Below are positions 34,181 through 42,350 of a DNA stretch of 64,000 bases, in pieces (position 1 is the stretch's first letter; the number at the start of each line of letters is the position of its first letter). The stretch spans positions 367,900 to 431,899 of the forward strand of contig NZ_RQIT01000003.1 of the NCBI RefSeq assembly GCF_003837805.1. Reading direction: 5' to 3'. A program made the position numbers and the translations under genes. This DNA is from Bradyrhizobium sp. RP6 (GTDB lineage: Bacteria > Pseudomonadota > Alphaproteobacteria > Rhizobiales > Xanthobacteraceae). A model generated the notes under the pieces. That model was given only the letters and a program-made list of their open reading frames with translations. It did not search any database and was not told the origin of the DNA.

Positions 34181-35398
34181 ATGGACCTCGCAGCCACGCG
34201 TCAGGCCGCTCAATTCGATGGTGTCCCATTCCTTGCCCGACTGGCACTGCGCCTTGCATCGCAGATCAGGTACGGCACGGTTCATGTGCGCCTTCCCGAC
34301 CAGAGAACCGTCGCGTTGCGCGGTCGGCTTCCGGGTCCGTCGGCCACGATAGAACTCAACAATTACCGGTTCGCGCGCAGCCTCGTCATGGGTGGCGACA
34401 TCGGCATGGCCGAGGCTTACATTCGAGGCGATTGGACCACGCCCGATCTCACCCAGCTTCTCTACGTGTTCTGTCTCAACGAAGAGCTGGTCGACAGTGC
34501 CTTTGCCGGGAACATGCTGGTCCGGTTCTGCCGGCGGGTGCTTCATCGACTGCGCCGGAACACAAGACAGGGGTCGAGGCACAACATCCATTCGCATTAC
34601 GATCTCGGAAACGAGTTCTTCGCTGCGTGGCTCGATTCGAGCATGACCTACTCGTCGGCTCTGTTCCCGGCCGAGACAGCCGACCTGCCCGCTGCTCAAC
34701 ATCACAAATACGAACAACTGGCGAAAGCCATCGAATTGCAGCCCGGTCAGAGCGTGCTCGAGATCGGGTGCGGTTGGGGCGGCTTTGCCGAGTTTGCCGC
34801 GAAGACTTACGGCGCGAGCGTGGTGGCCCTGACCATCAGCAAGGAGCAGCACGAATTTGCCCGTCGACGAATCCACGAAGCCGGGCTCGCCGAAAAGGTC
34901 CAGGTCCGGTTGCAGGATTATCGCGACCAGGAAGGTCATTTCGACCGCATCGTCTCAATCGAGATGATCGAGGCCGTCGGCGAGCAATTCTGGCCAGCCT
35001 ACTTCAATCAGCTGAACCGGCGGCTCAAGCCGGGCGGTCTAGCAGGCATCCAGGCCATCACTGTCCGCGACGAGCTCTTTGACAGCTATCGGCAGCGCGT
35101 GGACTTCATCCAGAGGTACATCTTTCCGGGAGGGATGCTCCCCTCGACGAACATCCTGCGCTCGCTCGGCGAACGCTTCGAGGTGCCTGTCATTCGCGAG
35201 CGCGTGTTTGGACAGGACTATGCGAAGACGATCGCACTCTGGCGCGAGAACTTCGGCAGGGCATGGAGCGACCTGACCTCGCTCGGGTTCGACGAGCCCT
35301 TCCGCCGGCTGTGGGAATATTATCTGTGCTACTGCGAGGCGGGGTTCAGGGCCGGAAAGATCGACGTGGGGCAGTTGATATTTGCCCGTCAAAGCTGA
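34181..35398 (+). CDS. cyclopropane-fatty-acid-phospholipid-synthase-like methyltransferase
   Basis: A 405-residue SAM-dependent enzyme of the CFA synthase family. It has 'GDIGMAEAYIRGDWTTPDLTQLLYVF' (about 72-97), 'HNIHSHYDLGNEFF' (134-147), the SAM loop 'SVLEIGCGWGGFAEFAA' (191-207), 'SIEMIEAVGEQFWPAYFNQLN', and the C-terminal 'WEYYLCYCEAGFRAGKIDVGQLIFAR'. CFA synthases methylate double bonds of membrane acyl chains, and related enzymes make methylated precursors of furan fatty acids. It is third in the ECF-controlled operon. Whether it forms a ring or only adds a methyl group cannot be told here. Confidence 0.88.
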   Translation: MDLAATRQAAQFDGVPFLARLALRLASQIRYGTVHVRLPDQRTVALRGRLPGPSATIELNNYRFARSLVMGGDIGMAEAYIRGDWTTPDLTQLLYVFCLNEELVDSAFAGNMLVRFCRRVLHRLRRNTRQGSRHNIHSHYDLGNEFFAAWLDSSMTYSSALFPAETADLPAAQHHKYEQLAKAIELQPGQSVLEIGCGWGGFAEFAAKTYGASVVALTISKEQHEFARRRIHEAGLAEKVQVRLQDYRDQEGHFDRIVSIEMIEAVGEQFWPAYFNQLNRRLKPGGLAGIQAITVRDELFDSYRQRVDFIQRYIFPGGMLPSTNILRSLGERFEVPVIRERVFGQDYAKTIALWRENFGRAWSDLTSLGFDEPFRRLWEYYLCYCEAGFRAGKIDVGQLIFARQS

Positions 35399-35446
35399 TG
35401 CGTTTCAGGGCGCGGCGACGCCCTTCTGCAAGGGTGCAGTATCTTG

Positions 35447-35494
35447 GAGCATGATCCGGAGAAAGTGCGCAGCAATTTTCCGAAAGGATCATCC
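35447..35494. repeat. dispersed inverted repeat (GAGCATGATCC...GGATCATC type)
   Basis: GAGCATGATCCGGAGAAAGT at the left and TTTTCCGAAAGGATCAT at the right are imperfect inverted copies. A related element with AGGGCATGGCC/GGCCATGCCCT arms and the same TCGGAAAACC/TTTTCCGG core is found at 39152-39202. It may act as a terminator after the CFA-synthase-like gene. Confidence 0.6.
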
Positions 35495-35570
35495 TCAAAC
35501 AAGCATCCAAAGCGCGACGACGATTCATCCCCGTCTCATCGCGCTTCAGCAGCGCTCGCGGTATCGGGCC

Positions 35571-36350
35571 TCACACCGCGCGCGCAATAACGATCGCCCC
35601 GGACAAGATGAGAATCCCGCCGGCCGCATAGCTCAATCTTCGGCCGAACGGCAGCAGCTTCTCGCCGGCGACATAGAGCATGAGGCCGATGATCCAGACC
35701 AGGTTCATCACGCCGCCGACAAACAGCAAGGCCATCAGAAACCAACAGCAGCCGACGCAGTAGCTGCCGTGGCGCAGCCCCATGCGGAATGCCCCGCGCG
35801 TGCCGGGCCGCCAATGCCCGCTGAGAAACAACAGCGGGCTCTCGCAGTACCGCAGGCAGGCGCGCTTGATCGGCGTGAACTGGTAGAGCCCCGCGGCTAG
35901 CAAGATGACGCCGCCCAGAACCGCGCTGGTGCTTGCCATCGCCATCGACAGGAGGCCAAGGCGTTCAAGTGCCCATTGTGCCAGGACGGCAGCGAGACTG
36001 AACCCGGCCCATGTCACGAGGTATCCGGCGAGAAAGATCCAGGCATCGATTGCCGCGCGAGATGCAGTCTCGTGCTTGTGCCTGATCGCCGCGTACAAGA
36101 GGACGGTGGGCCCCGCGCTCGGCGCCATCATCGCGATCATCATCACCCACCACATCGCGAACAGCAGCGCGGCAGAGCGCAGCGTCCACGGCATCGGCGC
36201 CATGTCCGGCATCTCGGCCATCATGTCGGTGTCCATGCCGGCGCCGCCCGCGAGATAGGCCCAGGCGAGCGCCGCCACGGCGGCGGTCCCGATCGCGACG
36301 ATCAAGCGATCGCGGTGGAACAGATGTTCCAGTATCGAGCGCTCCTGCAT
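35571..36350 (-). CDS. DUF2182 family membrane protein
   Basis: A 259-residue protein with about seven membrane segments. Landmarks are 'AMWWVMMIAMMAPSAGPTVLLYA' and 'LLAAGLYQFTPIKRACLRYCESPLLFL', then 'GLRHGSYCVGCCWFLMALLFVGGVMNLVWI', with conserved Cys/Met clusters suggesting metal binding. Genes of this family are usually paired with DUF1326, as here (the partner is 60 bases upstream on the same strand). The pair may handle copper or another metal; this is inference from the Cys/Met content. Confidence 0.82.
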   Translation of the reverse strand: MQERSILEHLFHRDRLIVAIGTAAVAALAWAYLAGGAGMDTDMMAEMPDMAPMPWTLRSAALLFAMWWVMMIAMMAPSAGPTVLLYAAIRHKHETASRAAIDAWIFLAGYLVTWAGFSLAAVLAQWALERLGLLSMAMASTSAVLGGVILLAAGLYQFTPIKRACLRYCESPLLFLSGHWRPGTRGAFRMGLRHGSYCVGCCWFLMALLFVGGVMNLVWIIGLMLYVAGEKLLPFGRRLSYAAGGILILSGAIVIARAV

Positions 36351-36410
36351 CGACTTGTCCGTAGCGATGAGGAACTGACACCGAGATCTTGTGCCGGTGT
36401 CAGCGCCGCA

Positions 36411-37043
36411 TCATGCCGCAACGCCGTCGGGCGTCTGCACGACATTGGCGAGCGAGCTATGCGTACCGCGGGTCTCGAACGGGATCGCGCCGGTCGAGCG
36501 GATGTTGGCGGATGCGACCTCGGCCGCCCGATGTTCGAACCCCTCGGGCATGACCACCTGGATGCGGTGCGGATCACCGGTCACCGGGTTCTTGATCGGC
36601 TCGACATCGGTCTCGAGCACGCCCTTGGCGACGAGTCTTGCAACGCGTCCGTCTTTGTCGAAGGAGAACTCGAACGGCACAAACACCGGATCGTGGATCT
36701 TGGTTACGATCATGCTGACGATCTGGAAAAGCGTGCCTTCGGCCGAATGCTTGCCGGAAAAGATATCGAACAATGCCTGTCGCTGCTCCCCCGTGGCGCG
36801 TTCGTCGATGATGGGCTGGATTGTCCCGTTGCCCTCATGCAGCGGGCCAGGGAAATCGACCGTGATCGCAAAGCAGAGACCATCGAGCCTGGTCCCTTCG
36901 AAATGTCCCTTGGCGATCCGCATGGCGACCATTCCCTTGCAATAGCCTCGGGTCGGCCGTGCGTTGAAATCGCAGGGGCAGCCAAACGCGCAGGTGCAGT
37001 TCTTCATCCATTCGCCTTCGAGACGCCAGTCCGATGCAGCCAT
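36411..37043 (-). CDS. DUF1326 family protein
   Basis: A 210-residue soluble protein starting MAASDWRLEGEWMKNCTCAFGCPCDFNARPTRGYCKGMVAM at 37043, with AGGAGAT just before it. The CTCAFGCPCDF cysteine cluster and a further cysteine in RGYCKG are family hallmarks and could bind a metal. Its partner downstream is the DUF2182 membrane protein. The frame is open to 37196 but has no better start. Confidence 0.85.
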   Translation of the reverse strand: MAASDWRLEGEWMKNCTCAFGCPCDFNARPTRGYCKGMVAMRIAKGHFEGTRLDGLCFAITVDFPGPLHEGNGTIQPIIDERATGEQRQALFDIFSGKHSAEGTLFQIVSMIVTKIHDPVFVPFEFSFDKDGRVARLVAKGVLETDVEPIKNPVTGDPHRIQVVMPEGFEHRAAEVASANIRSTGAIPFETRGTHSSLANVVQTPDGVAA

Positions 37044-37286
37044 GGCACATCTCCTGATGTGAGCGGGGACGCGGCAGCCGTCGACGAATTTGTTCAGCGT
37101 TGGTGTCGAGGCAATGCGACAAGGCGCGAGCGGGATCGAGGTCCGATCAAAAGGCCGGCATCGCAGAAGAGTTGGTGGCGAGCTGCCGTTTACCAATGGC
37201 GGGGATCATAGCAGCGGCAGCCGGGCTCGTATAGCGAGCGAGGGTGGTGGCTCAGCAGCAGCCGCATCTCGGGAATGTCAGGGAAA

Positions 37287-37362
37287 TGGTGCCCAGGGGC
37301 GGAATCGAACCACCGACACTGCGATTTTCAGTCGCATGCTCTACCAACTGAGCTACCTGGGC
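37287..37362 (-). tRNA. tRNA-Phe (anticodon GAA)
   Basis: A 76-base tRNA read on the minus strand, with acceptor GCCCAGG pairing with CCTGGGC, discriminator A and a genomically encoded CCA at 37289-37287. The D arm GCTCAGTTGGTAGAGC and the T arm GTCGGTGGTTCGATTCCGCC are standard. The anticodon loop CTGAAAA gives GAA. Confidence 0.97.
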
Positions 37363-37548
37363 GTGCTCCAAGAGAGGGGCCAAAGCCCATCGAGCGGGCG
37401 GTTTATAGTGGGCTCGGGGCGGCCTGTCCACCCGGCTTCGCCAAGAGGCTTCGCGGGGCGCGGCCCGGCTGTGCACAAGCCGGACCGGCCTTGCCGCGGC
37501 GGGCGCGGGATGAAGCGATCATCCGGTCATCGAATTGAAATTACTTAA

Positions 37549-37731
37549 TTATTCAACGTCATCCACTTCGTCGTCGCGGCCGGGGATGACGTAGGAGCCC
37601 TTCAGCCAGCGGTTCAGGTCGACGTCGCGGCAGCGCGAGGAGCAGAACGGGCGGGTGGGCTGCGCCTGCGGCTTGCCGCAGATCGGGCAGGTCTTGAGGG
37701 GGCCGGCTCGCTTTTCGATCTGGTCGTCCAT
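37549..37731 (-). CDS. yacG: DNA gyrase inhibitor YacG
   Basis: A 60-residue zinc protein starting [22 protein letters not shown]. The four cysteine ligands C15, C18, C30 and C34 (CPICGK...[23 protein letters not shown]) are those of YacG, which binds GyrB and inhibits gyrase. An in-frame extension to 37836 has no support. Its place next to maf is the usual one in Rhizobiales. Confidence 0.9.
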   Translation of the reverse strand: MDDQIEKRAGPLKTCPICGKPQAQPTRPFCSSRCRDVDLNRWLKGSYVIPGRDDEVDDVE

Positions 37732-37876
37732 GGGAATGCGCGGCTTACACGGGGTGAGGGAGTTCAAGCGCCTGTCGGCAAAGGGGTTCCTGCCAGCAAC
37801 GGCGCATGCGCCGCCGCCGGGACTCGGCCGGGCCATTCTATGTGCATGGGGTTGTTTTCGTGATTTTTATCGGCGC

Positions 37877-38506
37877 TCACACGGACGTGGTGTTGAGCCA
37901 GCCGAAGCGGATCGGAAAACCTTCGCCGCCGAGCAGCGTCGTGGTCTCGTACAGCGGCAGGCCGACGACGTTGGTGTAGGACCCTACCATCTTCACCACG
38001 AAGGAGCCGGCGATGCCCTGCACGGCGTAGCCGCCGGCTTTGCCGCGCCATTCGCCGGAGCCGATATAGGCCTGGATGTCCTCCTCCGAGAGACGCTTGA
38101 AGCGCACGCGGGTCTCGACCAGGCGCTGGCGGAACGCCTCGCGCGGCGTGACCAGGCAGATCGCGGTGTAGACGCGGTGGTTGCGGCCCGACAGCAGCCG
38201 CAGGCATTGCGCGGCCTCATCCACCAGATTGGCCTTGGGCAGGATGCGCCGACCGACCGCCACGACGGTGTCGGCGGCGAGAATGAAGGCGCCCCGCAGC
38301 TCGTCGTCCAGCTGCACCGATTTCAGCGCCGCATCGGCCTTGGCACGGGCGAGGCGGTTGGCGCAGGCGCGCGGCAGCTCGCCCCGCTTCGGCGTCTCGT
38401 CGACGTCGGCCGGCCGGAGGGTGTCCGGCTCGATGCCGGCCTGGTTGAGCAGCGACAGGCGGCGCGGCGAACCGGAGGCAAGTACGAATTTGGGGCGGCC
38501 GAGCAT
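37877..38506 (-). CDS. maf: Maf-family nucleoside triphosphate pyrophosphatase
   Basis: A 209-residue house-cleaning NTP pyrophosphatase. The N-terminal '[17 protein letters not shown]' phosphate-binding motif, '[18 protein letters not shown]' with the catalytic Asp, and '[31 protein letters not shown]' are all present. It hydrolyses non-canonical or modified nucleotides and prevents their incorporation. It is followed by yacG about 145 bases downstream. Confidence 0.92.
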   Translation of the reverse strand: MLGRPKFVLASGSPRRLSLLNQAGIEPDTLRPADVDETPKRGELPRACANRLARAKADAALKSVQLDDELRGAFILAADTVVAVGRRILPKANLVDEAAQCLRLLSGRNHRVYTAICLVTPREAFRQRLVETRVRFKRLSEEDIQAYIGSGEWRGKAGGYAVQGIAGSFVVKMVGSYTNVVGLPLYETTTLLGGEGFPIRFGWLNTTSV

Positions 38507-38640
38507 CAGGTGATTTGCGGGATGAAGCAGGGGGTGAATTGCGCGCGGAACCTATCGGAAGGGGGCTGATTTCACAACCGGGAACCGGAGGTTTGGTGAT
38601 TCGAGCCTCTCGACATGGCTGTGCCTGCATCCTGTGACGA

Positions 38641-38657
38641 CGGTGTTACGAACACCG
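38641..38657 (-). terminator. hairpin downstream of the phosphatase gene
   Basis: CGGTGTT (38641-38647) and AACACCG (38651-38657) form a perfect 7-base stem with a 3-base loop, four bases beyond the phosphatase stop. There is no T-run after it on the minus strand, so it is at best a weak or rho-dependent terminator. The 38507-38661 spacer otherwise holds no gene. Confidence 0.4.
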
Positions 38658-38661
38658 AATG

Positions 38662-39138
38662 CTAGCCGCTCGCCGCGCCCGACGTGGCGAAGCGCCGGCG
38701 GATGCGCATCAGGAGCTGATCGCAGACCTCGCGGTAGGCAGCGAGCTTCTGGTCGCGGCTGCCTTCGATGGTGGTGGGATCCTGCGTCGGCCAGTATTCG
38801 ACCTCGGCCGCGAGTGTCCGCGTCAGCTCCAGCGCCTTGTGATGCGCCTCGGGCGAGAGCGTGATGATGAGGTCGAAATTCAGCCCCTCCCAGTCCTCCA
38901 GCTCCTCGAAGGTCTGCGGCTTGTGGGCCGAGATGTCCTGGCCGAGCTCGGCCATCACGGAGACTGCGAACGGATCGAGCTCGCCCTTCCTGGTGCCGGC
39001 CGACTTCACATAGAGGCCCTGCGGAAACATATGCAGCAACAGGCTCTCGGCCATCGGCGAGCGGACGCTGTTCATCGCACAGGCGAACAGCACCGATTGC
39101 GGATCGCGTGCGCGTGGCGGACCCGCCATCGCGCTCAA
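38662..39138 (-). CDS. low-molecular-weight phosphotyrosine phosphatase / arsenate-reductase-like
   Basis: A 158-residue protein with the CX5R phosphatase loop at 20-26 (CAMNSVRSPMAESLL) and the acid 'YWPTQDPTT' near 119-127. The second cysteine of the usual CxGNxCR loop is replaced by valine. Proteins of this position in the hisD-maf cluster are annotated as low-molecular-weight phosphatase or arsenate reductase; the substrate is unclear. The start used is MSAMAGPPRARDPQ. Confidence 0.85.
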   Translation of the reverse strand: MSAMAGPPRARDPQSVLFACAMNSVRSPMAESLLLHMFPQGLYVKSAGTRKGELDPFAVSVMAELGQDISAHKPQTFEELEDWEGLNFDLIITLSPEAHHKALELTRTLAAEVEYWPTQDPTTIEGSRDQKLAAYREVCDQLLMRIRRRFATSGAASG

Positions 39139-39151
39139 CCTCTTTTGATAG

Positions 39152-39202
39152 AGGGCATGGCCTTGTCGGAAAACCGCTGCACACTTTTCCGGGCCATGCC
39201 CT
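39152..39202. repeat. dispersed inverted repeat between UPF0262 and phosphatase genes
   Basis: AGGGCATGGCC (39152-39162) and GGCCATGCCCT (39192-39202) are perfect 11-base inverted arms; the core TCGGAAAACC...CTTTTCCGG is related to the 35447-35494 element. It overlaps the stop codon of the UPF0262 gene. Confidence 0.75.
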
Positions 39203-39698
39203 AACCCTTCCAGTGCAGGACGGTAATGAGGGTGAACAGCCGGCGCGAGGTCTCGAAATCGACCCGCACCTTCCCCTTCAGCCGCTCCTGGAGCGTGCGC
39301 GATCCCTCGTCATGGATGCCGCGGCGGCCCATGTCGATGGCCTCGATCTTGTCGGGGGTCGCGGTGCGAATCGCCTGGTAGTAGCTGTCGCAGATCATGA
39401 AATAGTCCTTCACGATCCGCCGGAACGGCGTCAGCGACAGCAGGTGCGCGACGACAGGCGTGCCGTCCTCGCGGCGGATGTCGAACATCAGCCGGTTGCC
39501 GGTGATGCCGATATGCAGCGTGAACGGGCCCTTCCCCTCCGCCCCCTCGGGCGCGAACAAATTCTGCTCGATCAGGTCGTAGATCGCGATCGCCCGCTCA
39601 TGCTCGATATCCGGCCCGGAACGGCCGATCGACTCCTCGTCGAGCGTGACCGCGACGATGCGATTGGCCGAGTCGTCCTGTTCGGGCGGCTTTGTCAT
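39201..39698 (-). CDS. UPF0262 family protein
   Basis: A 165-residue protein starting [46 protein letters not shown], of the UPF0262 group restricted to alphaproteobacteria. The ATG at 39698 overlaps the hisD stop by four bases (ATGA), so translation is coupled. Function is unknown; '[24 protein letters not shown]' is the most conserved-looking stretch. Confidence 0.9.
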   Translation of the reverse strand: MTKPPEQDDSANRIVAVTLDEESIGRSGPDIEHERAIAIYDLIEQNLFAPEGAEGKGPFTLHIGITGNRLMFDIRREDGTPVVAHLLSLTPFRRIVKDYFMICDSYYQAIRTATPDKIEAIDMGRRGIHDEGSRTLQERLKGKVRVDFETSRRLFTLITVLHWKG

Positions 39699-40990
39699 GA
39701 CAGATTGAGGCGCAATCCAATCGAACGCGAATGGGCGTCCAGCCCCTCCGCTTTGCCCAGCGTCATCGCGGCCGGACCCAGCGCACGCAATTGATCGGGT
39801 CCGCATTTCAGGATCGAGGTGCGTTTCATGAAGTCGTGCACCGAGAGCCCCGAGGAAAACCGTGCCGAGCGCGCCGTCGGCAGCACGTGATTGGAGCCGC
39901 CGACATAGTCGCCGATCGCCTCGGGCGTATGGGGGCCAAGGAACACCGCGCCGGCGTTGCGGATCCTTGCGGCGAGCGCGTCGGGATCCGTGGTCATGAT
40001 CTCGAGATGCTCGGCAGCGATGGCGTCCGCGAGCGGGATCGCGTCGGCAAGAGTCTTCACCATGATGATGGCGCCGAAATCGGCCCAGGAGCTGCCTGCG
40101 ATCGCGGCGCGCGGCAGCGTCTTCAACTGCGCCTCGACCGCCTTTTCGACATCGGCGGCAAGGCGAGCGGAATCGGTGATCAGGATCGACTGCGCGCTGG
40201 CATCGTGCTCGGCCTGCGCCAGCAAGTCGGCGGCGATCCAGTCGGCATTGCCGGTATCGTCGGCTATCACCAGCACCTCCGAGGGGCCGGCGATCATGTC
40301 GATACCGACCTTGCCGAACACCAGCCGCTTTGCGGCGGCGACATAGGCGTTGCCGGGGCCGACAATCTTTGCGACCGGCGCGATCGTCGCCGTGCCGTGC
40401 GCGAGCGCGGCGACGGCCTGCGCGCCGCCGACACGGTAGATCTCGGTGACGCCACCAAGATGCGCGGCCGCCAGCACCAGCGGATTGAGCCTGCCGTCCG
40501 GCGAAGGCACCACCATCACCAGGCGCGAAACGCCGGCGACTTTCGCAGGCACTGCATTCATCAGCACCGAGGAGGGATAGGCCGCGGTGCCGCCGGGCAC
40601 GTAGAGGCCGGCGGATTCGATCGCGGTGTAGCGCCAGCCGAGCTCGACGCCGAGCGGATCAGTGAAGCGCTCGTCCTTGGGAAGCTGACGGCGATGATAA
40701 GTCTCGATACGGTCCCGCGCGAGCTTGAGTGCATCCAGCGTCGCGGCATCGCAGGCCTTCTCGGCGGCTTCGATCTCCGCGGCGGAGACGCGCAAGGAGG
40801 ATGCGTCCAGCGTCAGCCGGTCGAACTTGGCCGTGGCTTCGAGCAGGGCGGCATCGCCACGCCTGGCCACGTCGTCGACGATCACGCGCGCGGCGGCCTC
40901 GACATCGGCCGAAGCCTCGCGCTTGGCGGCAAGGAAGGCGGCGAATCGCTGGTCAAAATCGGCGCTGCTGCGGTCGAGGCGAACGGGCAT
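39695..40990 (-). CDS. hisD: histidinol dehydrogenase
   Basis: A 431-residue enzyme that oxidises L-histidinol twice to L-histidine with NAD+ and zinc, the last step of histidine synthesis. '[27 protein letters not shown]' is the NAD-binding part, '[34 protein letters not shown]' the central signature, '[11 protein letters not shown]' carries the catalytic Glu-His pair and '[27 protein letters not shown]' the C-terminal zinc site. Start [12 protein letters not shown] at 40990. Confidence 0.95.
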   Translation of the reverse strand: MPVRLDRSSADFDQRFAAFLAAKREASADVEAAARVIVDDVARRGDAALLEATAKFDRLTLDASSLRVSAAEIEAAEKACDAATLDALKLARDRIETYHRRQLPKDERFTDPLGVELGWRYTAIESAGLYVPGGTAAYPSSVLMNAVPAKVAGVSRLVMVVPSPDGRLNPLVLAAAHLGGVTEIYRVGGAQAVAALAHGTATIAPVAKIVGPGNAYVAAAKRLVFGKVGIDMIAGPSEVLVIADDTGNADWIAADLLAQAEHDASAQSILITDSARLAADVEKAVEAQLKTLPRAAIAGSSWADFGAIIMVKTLADAIPLADAIAAEHLEIMTTDPDALAARIRNAGAVFLGPHTPEAIGDYVGGSNHVLPTARSARFSSGLSVHDFMKRTSILKCGPDQLRALGPAAMTLGKAEGLDAHSRSIGLRLNLS

Positions 40991-41138
40991 GTTTCGCTTG
41001 GCTTCTGGCTGGTATTTTGGGGGCGGATCGGCGCACCGGGTCCCCCTGCTCAATGGCGCGGCGGGGAAGCTGCGTCAACCCTCGGCAGATGCCGTTCCGG
41101 CGAGGGCCTCAGCCCATTTGGCTGGTATACCGGCCACT

Positions 41139-41582
41139 TCACCCCTCCCCCTCGATGCCCGTTCCCAGCGCGTCGCCCCCGAGGTCGGTCAGCTCGCATT
41201 CCAGGCACTCGACGTCGAGGCGGATGGCGCCGCCCTGTGCGAACAGAAGCAGGGCGCTGCCGCCGGGCTCCTCGTGGCGCCCGTCCTGGGGATGAAATTC
41301 AATGCCGACGAGGTCGAGCACCTCGTCCGGCGCGGTGAGGTCGATGTTGCGCGACTTGCAGGCGAGCACACGGTCGAAACGGAGCGCAGCGACCAGCCGG
41401 CGTGGCTCGGCCTCGCCCTCCAATGTCTGCTCCCAGTCCAGCCGGCTCATTCCGACCACGAGCCGCTTCTCGCCCTGCCGCCAGATGATGTCGGAGGTCT
41501 GGACACGGGCGTCCTGGACATGGGTCGAGATCACGGCGAGGTCGTCGGCATCGAGCGCGATCAGTTTGAGCTGGGGCGACAT
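41139..41582 (-). CDS. DUF2948 family protein
   Basis: A 147-residue soluble protein starting MSPQLKLIALDADDLAVISTHVQDARVQTSDIIWRQGEKRLVVGMSRLDWE. The family is confined to alphaproteobacteria and commonly lies directly upstream of hisD. 'PDEVLDLVGIEFHPQD' and 'LLLFAQGGAIRLDVECLECELTDL' are recognisable. Function unknown. An AGGAG is 11 bases before the ATG. Confidence 0.85.
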   Translation of the reverse strand: MSPQLKLIALDADDLAVISTHVQDARVQTSDIIWRQGEKRLVVGMSRLDWEQTLEGEAEPRRLVAALRFDRVLACKSRNIDLTAPDEVLDLVGIEFHPQDGRHEEPGGSALLLFAQGGAIRLDVECLECELTDLGGDALGTGIEGEG

Positions 41583-41664
41583 TGCCGACGCTTCTCCTTT
41601 GGAGGGGACAGGGCTCAACGCGCGCGAGCGCCGAAATTTCCGCACAAACTAACCGGCCGGCAGG

Positions 41665-42324
41665 TCAGAGGCTATTGATATCCTCCATCTCCAGCACCCT
41701 GCGCGGATACCCCTCCCGGGCAACGCGGATCATGGCGCGTCCGATCTGCTCGGTCGAGGTCACGAGCCGCGGCGAAATCCGGCGCAGCACCAACCAGAGC
41801 GGCCCGCTCACGGCATAGACAGCCTGCACCCAGGCGGTCTTGGACCGGACGCCGTGAAGGGGCTGGATGGCGCCGGGCCGGAACATGTACGCAGCCTTGA
41901 ACCACGGCTTGAAGAGATCGTTCTCGGTCTTGCCCTTGATCCGCGCCCACATCCGCCATCCCTGCTCGGTCGAATCGGTGCTGGCGCCGGTGACATAGGT
42001 GAAGACCATCTGCGGATTGAGCCGGGCCAGCGTCGTCGCAGCCGCGAGCGTGAGATCATAGGTGAGGTGGCGGTAGCGCTGCTCGCTCATGCCGATGGAG
42101 GAGACGCCGAGACAGAAGAAGCAGGCATCGAAGCCGGCCAGCTGCGGCTCGATCGCCGAATAGTCCATGAAATCGTTGTGGATGATCTCGGTGAGCTTGG
42201 CTTTGCGCACGCCGGTCGGGCTGCGGCCGACCACGAGCACACTTTCGATGCCGGTGTCGACCAGGCATTCGCGCAAGACGCCCTGCCCCACCATGCCGGT
42301 CGCGCCGAAGATGACGACCTTCAT
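41665..42324 (-). CDS. NAD(P)-binding epimerase/NmrA-like protein
   Basis: A 219-residue protein starting MKVVIFGATGMVGQGVLRECL, an extended Rossmann protein of the atypical SDR kind (GATGxxG). 'FFCLGVSSIGMSEQRYRHLTYDLTLAAATTLARLNPQMVFTYVTGAS' is the central segment, in which the usual Tyr-Lys pair is not clear. It probably binds NAD(P) without classical SDR activity. The same frame stays open to 43551, through the opposite-phase SDR gene; that longer form is rejected. It follows the SDR gene by 26 bases, likely co-transcribed. Confidence 0.82.
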   Translation of the reverse strand: MKVVIFGATGMVGQGVLRECLVDTGIESVLVVGRSPTGVRKAKLTEIIHNDFMDYSAIEPQLAGFDACFFCLGVSSIGMSEQRYRHLTYDLTLAAATTLARLNPQMVFTYVTGASTDSTEQGWRMWARIKGKTENDLFKPWFKAAYMFRPGAIQPLHGVRSKTAWVQAVYAVSGPLWLVLRRISPRLVTSTEQIGRAMIRVAREGYPRRVLEMEDINSL

Positions 42325-42350
42325 CGGGAAGTCTCCAGCGGCCTCGCGGC

